Shown here piece after piece: positions 26,063-34,255 of a stretch of 64,000 bases of DNA. A program made the translations under genes and the position numbers. Position 1 is the stretch's first letter. Every line of letters begins with the position of its first letter. A model generated the notes under the pieces. That model did no database searches and was not told where the DNA came from. It saw only the letters and a list, made by a program, of their open reading frames with translations. Origin of the DNA: Palsa-360 sp963719875 (GTDB lineage: Bacteria > Acidobacteriota > Terriglobia > Acidiferrales > UBA7541); contig CAVRDJ010000004.1 in NCBI GenBank assembly GCA_963719875.1, positions 620,001 to 684,000 on the forward strand, in the 5' to 3' direction.

Positions 26063-27010
26063 GTGGAAAATCTCGCACGCCTCACGACGCACATTCGCAC
26101 CGAGCTCTCAAAGGTTATCGTCGGGCAGCAGGAAATTATCGACCAGTTGTTAATCGTGCTCGCTTGCGGCGGCCACGCCCTGCTCGAAGGCGTCCCCGGG
26201 CTGGCGAAAACTCTTACGGTCAAAACGCTGGCGCGAATTTGCGCGCTGGGATTCCAGCGCATCCAGTGCACGGCGGATTTGATGCCGGCCGACATCATTG
26301 GAACGAACGTCTTCAACCTCGCCACCAGCGCGTTCACACTCCATCGCGGACCCATCTTCACCGACTTGCTCCTCGTCGACGAAATCAATCGCACGACCGC
26401 GCGCACGCAGGCCGCGCTGCTCGAAGCCATGGAAGAACGGCAGGCCACGATCGATGGGGTTCGCTATCCCCTCGGGCGGCACTTCACCGTGTTCGCGACG
26501 CAAAATCCAGTGGAGTTCGAGGGAACCTATCCGCTCCCCGAAGCGCAACTGGACCGATTCCTGTTGAAAATCCGGATCGGCTATCCGAGCGCGGAGGAGG
26601 AAGCCGCAATTCTGAAGCGGTTTGAAGCGCTCACCGATGCGCATTTAATCGAGCAGGTGCCGCTCGAACCGATCGACCCAGCCCTCGTCGACGCCGCGCG
26701 AGCCGAGATCGCGCAGGTGCGTGTCGAGCCGGCCCTGTATCAATACATCGTTTCGCTGATTCGCCGAACGCGCGACTGGCCCGCTCTGTCACTTGGCGCG
26801 AGTCCCCGCGCGGCGATTGGCCTGTTTTTTGTCGCGCGCGCTCTGGCCGGAATGGAAGGCCGCGACTTTCTGATTCCCGACGATATCAAGGCTGCGGCGC
26901 CCGCAACCCTCCGCCACCGCTTGATGCTGAAACCGGAAGCCGACCTCGAAGGCCTCACGGCGGATTCCGTGATTGCCGAAATTCTATCGGCCGTCGAGGT
27001 CCCGAAATGA
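26063..27010 (+). CDS. MoxR-family AAA+ ATPase
   Basis: A 315-residue MoxR chaperone-like ATPase. Motifs include VIVGQQEIIDQLL, Walker A LEGVPGLAKT (near 37-46), the Walker B region LLLVDEINR, sensor 1 FATQNPVEFEGTYPLPEAQL and the C-terminal lid with SPRAAIGL. Walker A has the usual MoxR form GxxGxAKT. The start is GTG at 26063, directly after the DUF4350 stop. MoxR proteins remodel or activate partners carrying VWA or DUF58 domains; the DUF58 gene follows with a four-base overlap. Confidence 0.95.
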   Translation: MENLARLTTHIRTELSKVIVGQQEIIDQLLIVLACGGHALLEGVPGLAKTLTVKTLARICALGFQRIQCTADLMPADIIGTNVFNLATSAFTLHRGPIFTDLLLVDEINRTTARTQAALLEAMEERQATIDGVRYPLGRHFTVFATQNPVEFEGTYPLPEAQLDRFLLKIRIGYPSAEEEAAILKRFEALTDAHLIEQVPLEPIDPALVDAARAEIAQVRVEPALYQYIVSLIRRTRDWPALSLGASPRAAIGLFFVARALAGMEGRDFLIPDDIKAAAPATLRHRLMLKPEADLEGLTADSVIAEILSAVEVPK

Positions 27011-28404
27011 ATTCGGCTCCGGCATTCATCCCTCCCGTCTCGACCGCGCGGGTGCATTCGGCGGGGCCGTTCAGGATCGGCTTCGGCACGCGCTTCTTTG
27101 TCGCTTTGCTGATCGGACTTGTCTGGGTGGTGCCGGCGGCGTGGTCGCCCCGGCTGATTGCGGGAATGTTCGTTTGGGACGGCCTGTTTCTGCTGCTCTG
27201 GCTTCAAGATTTGCTGCGACTCCCGAAACCAGGGGAACTCGAGCTGCAACGCGTCTGGCATTCCCCGCCCTCGCTCGGAGTGCGTTCCAAAGTGTCCGTT
27301 GAATTGCGCAACTTCGGCCGGCGACCTGTCTTCGCGCGAGTGACCGACGAAACACCGCGCGCGTTGCGGCGCGAACCTCCCGTGGTCGAACTTGCCGTGC
27401 CCGCGGGAATATCTGCATCCGCGGACTACGAAATTCTGCCGGCGCAGCGCGGCGACCTGCCTCTCGGAAACTTTTATTTGCGCTACCAGAGCGCCTTGCG
27501 GCTGGCCGAGCGCTGGGCCGTGGCGGAAACATCCGCGAGCGTGCGCGTTCTCCCTAATCTGGAACAGGCCAAGCAGCAGACGCTGTATCTCATCCGCACG
27601 CGCCAGGTCGCGATGGAGCGGCGGCGCAGGCGCGTGCGCGGATTGGGCCGCGAGTTTGAAAGCCTGCGCGAATACAGGACAGGCGATGAATTCCGCAATA
27701 TCAGTTGGACGGCTACCGCCCGCCGCTCAAAACTTATCACCCGCGTGTTTCAAGTGGAGCGCAGCCAGACCGTGTGGATCGTGCTCGATGCGGGACGCCT
27801 CCTGCGCGAGCAAATTGTGCGGGACGGCGCGGCGCTGCGATTGTCGAAACTCGACTACGCCGTGGACGCCGCGCTCGCTCTCGCGCAAGTCGCCCTGCAC
27901 TCCGGCGATCGCGTCGGGTTGCTGGCGTACGGCCGGGAGATTCAGCAAAATCGGAACGCCGGGCGCGGCGCGTCCCATCTGCACTCGATCGTCGAGTCTC
28001 TCGCGCTCGTGCACCCGGAGCCTTACGAAGCCGATCACGGCCGCGCGGCCCAGGCGCTGCTCTCCGAGCAGCACCGCCGCAGCCTGATCGTGTGGATCAC
28101 CGATCTCGCAGAAACCGCCGGGACCCCGGATGTAGTGGAATACGCTCTGCAGATGACGCGGCGGCACCTGGTGTTATTTGCCGCGATCGGCCAGCCTGAT
28201 TTGAACGAACGTGTGGCGCAGCGCCCGGAATCGGAAGAAGAGATGTTCCGCTACGTCGCGGCGATCGAGATCGTGCAGCGCCGCGAGCTTTTGCTGCGGC
28301 GACTCAGGCAACAGGGCGTGCTCGCGATGGAACTTATGCCGGGCGCGCTGGCCGCTTCCCTCGTCAACCAGTATCTCGATATCAAGGATCGCAGTCTCAT
28401 TTGA
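27007..28404 (+). CDS. DUF58-domain protein
   Basis: A 465-residue protein with two membrane segments near the N-terminus (about 25-70), an extracytoplasmic beta-rich region, and a cytoplasmic DUF58 domain. The DUF58 signature is FESLREYRTGDEFRNISW at about 216-233, followed by a VWA-like fold (TVWIVLDAGR, SLIVWITDLAE). The metal site reads DAGR and is not a classic MIDAS. It overlaps moxR by four bases (ATGA). DUF58 proteins are predicted partners of MoxR. The block ends here; the next plus-strand gene after a reverse gene is the RDD protein. Confidence 0.92.
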   Translation: MNSAPAFIPPVSTARVHSAGPFRIGFGTRFFVALLIGLVWVVPAAWSPRLIAGMFVWDGLFLLLWLQDLLRLPKPGELELQRVWHSPPSLGVRSKVSVELRNFGRRPVFARVTDETPRALRREPPVVELAVPAGISASADYEILPAQRGDLPLGNFYLRYQSALRLAERWAVAETSASVRVLPNLEQAKQQTLYLIRTRQVAMERRRRRVRGLGREFESLREYRTGDEFRNISWTATARRSKLITRVFQVERSQTVWIVLDAGRLLREQIVRDGAALRLSKLDYAVDAALALAQVALHSGDRVGLLAYGREIQQNRNAGRGASHLHSIVESLALVHPEPYEADHGRAAQALLSEQHRRSLIVWITDLAETAGTPDVVEYALQMTRRHLVLFAAIGQPDLNERVAQRPESEEEMFRYVAAIEIVQRRELLLRRLRQQGVLAMELMPGALAASLVNQYLDIKDRSLI

Positions 28405-28484
28405 TCCGCCGCCGCGAGACGGTGATTCGTGACTCGTGAGTCGTGGTTTGTGAGTCGTAATTCGTGAAAATCAGATCTGCGCCT

Positions 28485-29450
28485 CTAATTTTCCTGGGCC
28501 ACGGGCTTTCTCATTCCGCTGGACAAATACAAAACTAGCGCGGTAAACAGGACCGCCGATAAGAGAAACTTCAACGGCGTCGCGATTTTCACCGGCGAAA
28601 TAAACGCTTCGATCACTCCCGCCACCACCAGAAGCGGAATCGTTCCTAATAAAAGTTTCGTTCCGCGGTTGCCCGCCTGCCGCAAGGATTCCCGGCGCGG
28701 CATCAGGCCTGGAAACAGCAGGCCGCGCGCAATGTCGAGTCCGGCTCCCGCGGCAATGAAGATGGCCGGAAGCTCCAGCGCGCCGTGCGCCGCAACGAAA
28801 TCCCAGAGTTGCAACGCCATACCCGCGCGGGCGGTAGCGACGGCGAGCACTCCCATCAGCAGTCCGTTCGTAATCAGCATCCACAGCGTGCCGAGGCCGG
28901 CGGTGATTCCGGCGGCGAACATGGCGAATCCCACTACGATGTTGTTCGTCATGATTCCGGATGCTGCCATGGGTTTGATGGCCAGAATGGAGTGGGTCCA
29001 CATCTCGCGCTTCTCAATCGTCTCGATCATCCGCGATCCGAGGACTTGGTGCGCGAAACCCGGATCCCGAAGCGTCACCGCCGCGCCCGCGATTGCTCCC
29101 GCGGCAAAGACGAGCGCCGACAAAAGCACCAGCGGAAACGTCTCCCGAAAAATGCGCGGGAAAGTGTCCACATAAAAGCGGACGATGCCGCCCCAATTCG
29201 GGCGTCTGCCCATGTAAATCAAATTGTGAGCGCGCGCCAGGAGTTGATTGAGGTAGGACGTGAACGGACGGCTCGTGATATCCTCACGAACCGTCGCGAG
29301 GTCGGAAGCCGTTTGGCGGTACAATAGGCCCAGTTCCTGCAATTCGTCATGGCCCAGGGCTGCCACGCCGCGCCGCCCGGAGCGGTCCAGAAGCTGCTCG
29401 AGACGCTGCCAGTGCGGTTTACGTTTCGCAAGCCATCGAGTGGAAATCAT
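28485..29450 (-). CDS. SpoIIM-like (DUF95) membrane protein
   Basis: A 321-residue protein with an N-terminal cytoplasmic helical region (WQRLEQLL, LGLLYRQTASDLATVRE) and about five membrane segments. The NNIVVGFAMFAAGITAGLGT and HGALELPAIFIAAGAGLDIA segments are typical of the stage II sporulation protein M / DUF95 family. In non-sporulating bacteria this family commonly sits next to RDD, MoxR and DUF58 genes, as here. It does not imply sporulation. The start ATG at 29448-29450 lies two bases from the diverging RDD start and has GAGGGC upstream, inside the RDD coding sequence. Confidence 0.9.
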   Translation of the reverse strand: MISTRWLAKRKPHWQRLEQLLDRSGRRGVAALGHDELQELGLLYRQTASDLATVREDITSRPFTSYLNQLLARAHNLIYMGRRPNWGGIVRFYVDTFPRIFRETFPLVLLSALVFAAGAIAGAAVTLRDPGFAHQVLGSRMIETIEKREMWTHSILAIKPMAASGIMTNNIVVGFAMFAAGITAGLGTLWMLITNGLLMGVLAVATARAGMALQLWDFVAAHGALELPAIFIAAGAGLDIARGLLFPGLMPRRESLRQAGNRGTKLLLGTIPLLVVAGVIEAFISPVKIATPLKFLLSAVLFTALVLYLSSGMRKPVAQEN

Positions 29451-29452
29451 CT

Positions 29453-30259
29453 ATGCCCTCGAGCCCGTCAGATCCAGCCGCCTACGATCCAGCCGCCGGC
29501 GAAAAGCTTATCATTGAAACGCCGGAACAGACGTCGATTGAATTTCCACTCGCGGGTATCGGAAGCCGGTTTCTCGCTATTCTGATCGATTCGCTCATTC
29601 AGGGCGCGGTCGTGTTTGTCCTGGTATTGATTTTCTTGGGGCTGGGACTTGGTTTTAGCGTTACAGGTTTCGGTCAAAATTCGGCGGCGGCGGTTTGGAT
29701 CGTTGCCATTCTCATCTTCGCCTATTTTTTGCTCATGTACGGGTACTTCATCCTATTCGAATCGATCTGGAACGGACAGACGCCGGGCAAACGCTTGACG
29801 CATATCCGCGTAATCAAGGATTCCGGCCAGCCCATCACGGCGATTGATGCGGTGGGCCGCAATCTTCTGCGCATCGTCGACCAATTGCCGGTTGCCTACG
29901 GAATCGGCGTGCTGTGCGCGTGGATCAGCCCGCAAAGCAAGCGGCTCGGGGATTACGTTGCCGGGACCGTGGTGGTTCACGAGAAGCCGTTCGAAACGGT
30001 TGCCCCGCAGTGGAGCGCTCCCGCGCAATCGGCCACGCACCAATATGGAGCGAGCCGGCTCACGCCCGAAGAATTTGCGCTCGTGGAAACCTTTCTCAGC
30101 CGGCGCAACGCCCTGGAGGCGGGAGTGCGATACGACACGGCTTCCGGCATCGTGAGACGCATCGAATCGAAACTCACGCTGCCGCCCGACAGGCCTACCG
30201 CCGAGAAACTTCTCGAAGATCTTTCTTACGAACGGCGTTCGACCGCTGGTTATCGCTGA
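29453..30259 (+). CDS. RDD-family membrane protein
   Basis: A 268-residue membrane protein. The N-terminus carries FPLAGIGSRFLAILIDSLIQ, the RDD signature with the Arg and Asp residues in the first membrane segment. Two more segments and the NGQTPGKRLTHIRVI loop follow, and a cytoplasmic tail of about 100 residues closes it. RDD proteins are proposed transporters or assembly factors. The ATG at 29453 is separated by only two bases from the diverging SpoIIM-like start. The gene runs on to the SUMF1-like gene after 12 bases, so the two may be cotranscribed. Confidence 0.9.
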   Translation: MPSSPSDPAAYDPAAGEKLIIETPEQTSIEFPLAGIGSRFLAILIDSLIQGAVVFVLVLIFLGLGLGFSVTGFGQNSAAAVWIVAILIFAYFLLMYGYFILFESIWNGQTPGKRLTHIRVIKDSGQPITAIDAVGRNLLRIVDQLPVAYGIGVLCAWISPQSKRLGDYVAGTVVVHEKPFETVAPQWSAPAQSATHQYGASRLTPEEFALVETFLSRRNALEAGVRYDTASGIVRRIESKLTLPPDRPTAEKLLEDLSYERRSTAGYR

Positions 30260-30271
30260 GGCCACGCCCAA

Positions 30272-31009
30272 ATGGCAACCCCGGATTTTCGTCGCTTACA
30301 AATCTCCGAACCAGCAATGCGCCGCATTCCTGAAGGATGGTTCCAGATGGGGTGCGATGCCGGCCGCGATGACGAAAAGCCCGCGCATCGCGTGTGGGTC
30401 GATGCATTTGAACTCGCGACATTTCAGACGACGAACGCGGAGTACGCGCGGTTCTTGGAAGATACGCGCCATCCGCCGCCTTCGCTCTGGGATGATCCGA
30501 ATTTTACAAATCCCGGCCAGCCGGTTGTCGCGGTGTCGTGGTTTGACGCCGTCGCGTATTGCGATTGGTTGACCCGCATGCTTGGCAAGCAGTTCCGGCT
30601 CCCTACCGAAGCCGAATGGGAGCGCGCCGCGCGTGGCGGCGTGGAAGGTGAGACATTTCCCTGGGGCAACTGTGCGCCTGAAACCCTTCCCGATTACGCA
30701 AACCGCTGGAAAACCGCGCCTGAGCCTGTGGGATTGTATGCGCCCAATCCGTATGGCCTCTACAATCTTGGCGACAATGTGCACGAATGGTGCGCCGATT
30801 GGTACGACGCGGCCTACTATGCCGTTTCACCCGAGCGGAACCCAAAAGGGCCACTCACCGGCAATCGCCGCGCCTCGCGCGGGGGTTCGTGGCGCCATCA
30901 CATCAAGGTGACGCGGACGGCGGCGCGTTCCAGCATTCCCCCGGAATTCAAATATGCCGACTACGGTTTCCGCGTGGCTGCCGGTGGGGATTTCCCCTTG
31001 GAGCAGTGA
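30272..31009 (+). CDS. SUMF1/FGE-fold protein without the active cysteines
   Basis: A 245-residue formylglycine-generating-enzyme-like protein. Recognisable features are GWFQMGCD, PAHRVWVDAFELA, TNAEYARFL, VSWFDAVAYCDWL, LPTEAEWERAARGG, GDNVHEWCADWYD and ASRGGSWRH. The segment that in real FGEs holds the copper-binding cysteines reads KVTRTAARSS here, so sulfatase-activating activity is unlikely. Such proteins often act as ligand-binding or enzyme-partner folds. The ATG at 30272 is 12 bases after the RDD gene. No sulfatase lies in the window. Confidence 0.88.
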   Translation: MATPDFRRLQISEPAMRRIPEGWFQMGCDAGRDDEKPAHRVWVDAFELATFQTTNAEYARFLEDTRHPPPSLWDDPNFTNPGQPVVAVSWFDAVAYCDWLTRMLGKQFRLPTEAEWERAARGGVEGETFPWGNCAPETLPDYANRWKTAPEPVGLYAPNPYGLYNLGDNVHEWCADWYDAAYYAVSPERNPKGPLTGNRRASRGGSWRHHIKVTRTAARSSIPPEFKYADYGFRVAAGGDFPLEQ

Positions 31010-31056
31010 CTTCCGATGTGCCATCATAACAATAGTCCTTTGGGAGGAATTCTAGA

Positions 31057-31953
31057 ATGAAGCTGAATGGAATCTTGGCGGCAATCACCACGCCGTTTGA
31101 CGGGGACGGCGCTGTCGCGGTTGACCGGCTGCGTGAAAATATCGCCAGATACAACCGCGTTCCGCTGGCGGGCTATGTGGCGGTTGGCTCCACGGGCGAG
31201 TCCGTATTGCTCACGCGAGCCGAAGTCGAGCAGGTATTTTCCGCAGTGCGTGAGGCGGCGGCCCCGGGACGAATCCTGGTCGCAGGCACGGGGTCGGAGT
31301 CGACTCCGGAGACCATCTCGCGAAGCAAGGCCGCGGCGAATCTCGGATTCGATGGCGTCCTCGTCAAGACACCCAGCTTCTACAAATCGGCGCTCAATGC
31401 GGACACGCTCGCCGAGCATTACGTGCGCGTGGCCGACGCATCCAAGCTTCCCGTGATCCTGTATTCCATTCCACAACTGACCGGCGTGGCGCTCGAATCG
31501 GATCTCGTCGCGCGGCTTGCCGAGCATCCGAATATTATCGGGATCAAGGAAAGCTCCGGAAACGTCCAGCGAGTCGGAGAAATCATCGCCGCCGTTCCCG
31601 AGGGATTCCAGGTGGTGGTCGGATCGGCGGATACGCTGTACGCTTCGCTGCTGCTGGGGGCCGTGGGCGGTGTCCTGGCCTTGGCGGATTGCCTGCCGGA
31701 GCTGTGCATCGAGCTGTATCGAGCGGTTGCAGCGGATCAGACGGCAAACGCCCGTAGCCTGAACCGACGCATTTTGCCCGCGTCCAAAAAAATCGTGCGG
31801 CAATTGGGCATCGCCGGCTTGAAATATGCCATGGATTACCGGGGTTACTATGGCGGGCCCGTTCGCGGGCCTCTCGTGCCCATCAGCGCCGCGCAAAAAC
31901 GCGAAGTCGAAGCGGTGGTCAATTCGCTAGTTGCCACAGCGGCCGCTGATTAA
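31057..31953 (+). CDS. DapA-family aldolase (DHDPS or hydroxy-oxoglutarate aldolase-like)
   Basis: A 298-residue class I aldolase of the dihydrodipicolinate synthase family. The Schiff-base lysine is in GIKESSG and the catalytic tyrosine in LYSIPQ. The substrate loop is GSTGES, where true DapA proteins usually have GTTGES, and YSIP replaces YNVP, so an alternative substrate such as 4-hydroxy-2-oxoglutarate or another sugar-acid derivative is more likely than lysine synthesis. The ATG at 31057 follows GGGAGG. It is followed after 78 bases by an MFS carrier of the organic or sugar acid type, which supports a catabolic role. Confidence 0.88.
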   Translation: MKLNGILAAITTPFDGDGAVAVDRLRENIARYNRVPLAGYVAVGSTGESVLLTRAEVEQVFSAVREAAAPGRILVAGTGSESTPETISRSKAAANLGFDGVLVKTPSFYKSALNADTLAEHYVRVADASKLPVILYSIPQLTGVALESDLVARLAEHPNIIGIKESSGNVQRVGEIIAAVPEGFQVVVGSADTLYASLLLGAVGGVLALADCLPELCIELYRAVAADQTANARSLNRRILPASKKIVRQLGIAGLKYAMDYRGYYGGPVRGPLVPISAAQKREVEAVVNSLVATAAAD

Positions 31954-32031
31954 CTCAAGCATCCCACGAATTGCCGACGCCGTGGCGTTCTCACGGACTC
32001 TGCGCAGACTGACACGGAAAGGACCGCATCC

Positions 32032-33366
32032 TTGACGGCCCCGGCCGATCCTTCGGCTCCATCCCCCTTGGAAACTAAAACCATGCGGCGGGTCGCATGG
32101 CGGCTCCTGCCGTTCCTAATGATCTGCTATTTCGTTTCCTACCTTGACCGGGTGAACGTGGGTTTCGCCGCGCTTCAGATGGTCAAGGGACTTCACATGT
32201 CCCCCACGGTGTTTGGCTTCGGAGGAGGAATTTTTTTCGTTTCCTATTTTCTGTTTGAAGTTCCCAGCAACCTGCTGCTCGAGAAAGTCGGCGCACGGCT
32301 GTGGATTGCCCGGATCATGATCACCTGGGGATTTCTCGCGGCGGGAACGGCATTCATCGTCGGGCCGCGGTCTTTTTACACCATGCGATTGCTGCTCGGC
32401 GTCGCCGAGGCAGGATTTTTTCCCGGCGTGATCCTCTATATCACCTACTGGTTTCCCAGCGAATACCGGGCCCGAATCGTGGGAATGTTCACGGTCGCCA
32501 TTCCGGTCTCCAGTTTTCTGGGTTCGCCGATTTCCGCTGCGCTGCTCGGCGTGGATGGATGGCTCGGACTTCGTGGCTGGCAGTGGATGTTCATCCTGGA
32601 AGGCGTCCCGGCCGTCCTGCTTGGATTGTTTTGCCTGTTCGTCCTGAGCGACAAGCCGTTGAACGCGCCCTGGCTCGATTCCGATCAAAAAGCGTGGCTC
32701 AACGGAAGGCTGCAGTCGGAAAGCGGACGAAGCAAGCGCGTCGGGCAAATCAGCCTGTGGCGCGTGCTCTGGAACAAGCATGTTTTGATTTTAAGCGTGA
32801 CGCTGGCGGGCAGTACGGCCGTCAGCAGCGGCCTGCAAATCTGGCAGCCGCAGATCATCAAATCCTACGGCCTCACAAACATGCAGACCGGGCTGCTCAA
32901 TTCCATCCCGTTCGCGCTTGCATCTGTCGTGATGGTTTTGTGGGGGAAGCGGTCGGATCGAAGCGGCGAGCGCGTGTGGCACACGGCGTTTCCGCTGCTC
33001 GTCACCGCCGTCAGCCTGTCGTCAGCGCTCGTGTTTAATTCCCTGCCTGCGATCATCATCATCCTATGCCTGGCTGTAATCGGAATCTATGCAGGCAAGG
33101 GTCCCGTGTGGGCTCTTTCGGCCGAATGGCTCTCCGCAGGAACGGCGGCCGCAGGGCTCGCCCAAATGAACGCCATCAGCAACCTCGCCGGGTTCGGCAC
33201 GACGTATGTTGTCGGTTACATTAAGCAAGCCACCGGCAGTTACCCGCTGGCAATTCTGCCGCTCGCGTGTCTGTCTGGTGCCGGAGCGCTCGCGGTCCTT
33301 TTGATTGCGCGCGGCCAATCGGCGGACGGGGTCGTCGGACTCAACGAGACCGCACTGAGCAAATAG
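32032..33366 (+). CDS. MFS transporter, anion:cation symporter type
   Basis: A 444-residue carrier with 12 predicted membrane segments. The segment LLPFLMICYFVSYLDRVNVG at the first helix and GVAEAGFFPGVILYITYWFP are typical of the ACS family that moves sugar acids, phthalates and tricarboxylates. The start is a TTG at 32032; the first conserved residues begin near MRRVAWRLLPF, so an internal ATG is possible. It follows the DapA-like aldolase and probably imports that enzyme's substrate or its precursor. The stop is immediately followed by a GTAG hairpin repeat. Confidence 0.9.
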   Translation: MTAPADPSAPSPLETKTMRRVAWRLLPFLMICYFVSYLDRVNVGFAALQMVKGLHMSPTVFGFGGGIFFVSYFLFEVPSNLLLEKVGARLWIARIMITWGFLAAGTAFIVGPRSFYTMRLLLGVAEAGFFPGVILYITYWFPSEYRARIVGMFTVAIPVSSFLGSPISAALLGVDGWLGLRGWQWMFILEGVPAVLLGLFCLFVLSDKPLNAPWLDSDQKAWLNGRLQSESGRSKRVGQISLWRVLWNKHVLILSVTLAGSTAVSSGLQIWQPQIIKSYGLTNMQTGLLNSIPFALASVVMVLWGKRSDRSGERVWHTAFPLLVTAVSLSSALVFNSLPAIIIILCLAVIGIYAGKGPVWALSAEWLSAGTAAAGLAQMNAISNLAGFGTTYVVGYIKQATGSYPLAILPLACLSGAGALAVLLIARGQSADGVVGLNETALSK

Positions 33367-33500
33367 GTAGCACAGACTTCAGTCTGTGGGGGTTCACTTG
33401 ATCTTGGCAGGCATGTAAATCCTCGCTGGAACTTAAATCTTGGCTGACGCGGGTTGCCCGGGACCTTTGGCGGAACCCCACAGACTGAAGTCTGCGCTAC
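33367..33500. repeat. GTAG hairpin repeat pair, widely spaced arms
   Basis: The left arm is GTAGCACAGACTTCAGTCTG from 33367; the right arm is its inverted counterpart ending GCGCTAC at 33500. The mini-stem is CAGACT-TC-AGTCTG. About 75 bases lie between the arms. The element begins at the base after the MFS stop codon. Confidence 0.85.
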
Positions 33501-33522
33501 CAAAGCGTAAAGCCCCGTGCGA

Positions 33523-34002
33523 TTATTTCACAGCCGCCGGTTGCTCTGGCATCGGCGAGCCTTGCGCCAGCACGACTTTCCAGTTTCCATTCTGTTTGGC
33601 AAAGACGCGAAGGAATCGATATTCCCCTCCGAATGGTTTGCCATTGTCATGCCCATCGACCGTCACATGTTCGGTCAAGATGGCCACGTCCCCGTTTGCG
33701 TAAAATTGAACGTGCGTTTCGCGCGCGTTGAGCACCTTGAGCGTGCGCTCGGGCCTCTTTAAGTTTTCAAGCTGCTGGGTTTTGTTCAACAATTTGCCCT
33801 GCGGATTGAGAGCAAAGAAATCATCCGCCAATATTTTGTCCAAGAACGCCATGTCCCGATTCTCTTCCGCCTCGATATAGCGGTTCCGGAAGTCGATGAC
33901 TTCTTGAGCGGCCTTGTCGTTTTTGGCCGCGGGCGTTTGGCCGTGGGCGAGCATAGGCATGGCTAAGCACGCTGTCATAACCGCGATACGCGCAATTTTC
34001 AT
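33523..34002 (-). CDS. Secreted SnoaL/DUF4440-like protein
   Basis: A 159-residue exported protein. The signal peptide ends near residue 21 (MLAHGQ). The mature part has the NTF2-like fold seen in DUF4440 proteins: EVIDFRNRYIEAEENRDMAF, LDKILADDFFALNPQGKL, VAILTEHVTVDGHD and GNWKVVLAQGSP. The family includes enzymes and ligand-binding proteins, so no reaction can be given. The ATG at 34002 has GAGAGG upstream. It is the only gene between the MFS carrier and the tRNA. Confidence 0.85.
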   Translation of the reverse strand: MKIARIAVMTACLAMPMLAHGQTPAAKNDKAAQEVIDFRNRYIEAEENRDMAFLDKILADDFFALNPQGKLLNKTQQLENLKRPERTLKVLNARETHVQFYANGDVAILTEHVTVDGHDNGKPFGGEYRFLRVFAKQNGNWKVVLAQGSPMPEQPAAVK

Positions 34003-34090
34003 GACTCAACCTCTCCTCTGGATTTTTCCCCCTGTCGCAATAAGGCCTGCCCAACGCTTCTAAATACATTAACAACTGTTGGAGAAAGTA

Positions 34091-34176
34091 TGGTGCCGGA
34101 GGAGGGAGTCGAACCCACACGGCCTTGCGACCAACGGATTTTGAGTCCGCCGCGTCTGCCATTCCGCCACTCCGGC
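34091..34176 (-). tRNA. tRNA-Leu (anticodon CAA)
   Basis: On the minus strand the 7-base acceptor stem GCCGGAG pairs with CTCCGGC, followed by A and an encoded CCA (34091-34093). The anticodon loop is CTCAAAA with CAA at 34141-34143. A long variable arm (TGGTCGCAAGGCCG) and GTTCGACTC in the T-arm make it class II leucine. It reads UUG codons. Confidence 0.95.
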
Positions 34177-34255
34177 GTGTTCTAGATTCTACACGACACG
34201 CGGCGCATGCCAAAGCCTTGCTCGACGGGCCCTCCGTGTCTAAACTGCGCATCAC

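Noticed and set aside
26063..28404. MoxR-DUF58 genes as a defence system
   Set aside because: MoxR-VWA genes occur in some defence systems, but no nuclease or other effector is nearby and the neighbours are membrane proteins of a common housekeeping-like block.
28485..29450. SpoIIM-like protein as a sign of sporulation
   Set aside because: The family is widespread in non-sporulating bacteria beside RDD and MoxR genes, and no other sporulation gene is present.
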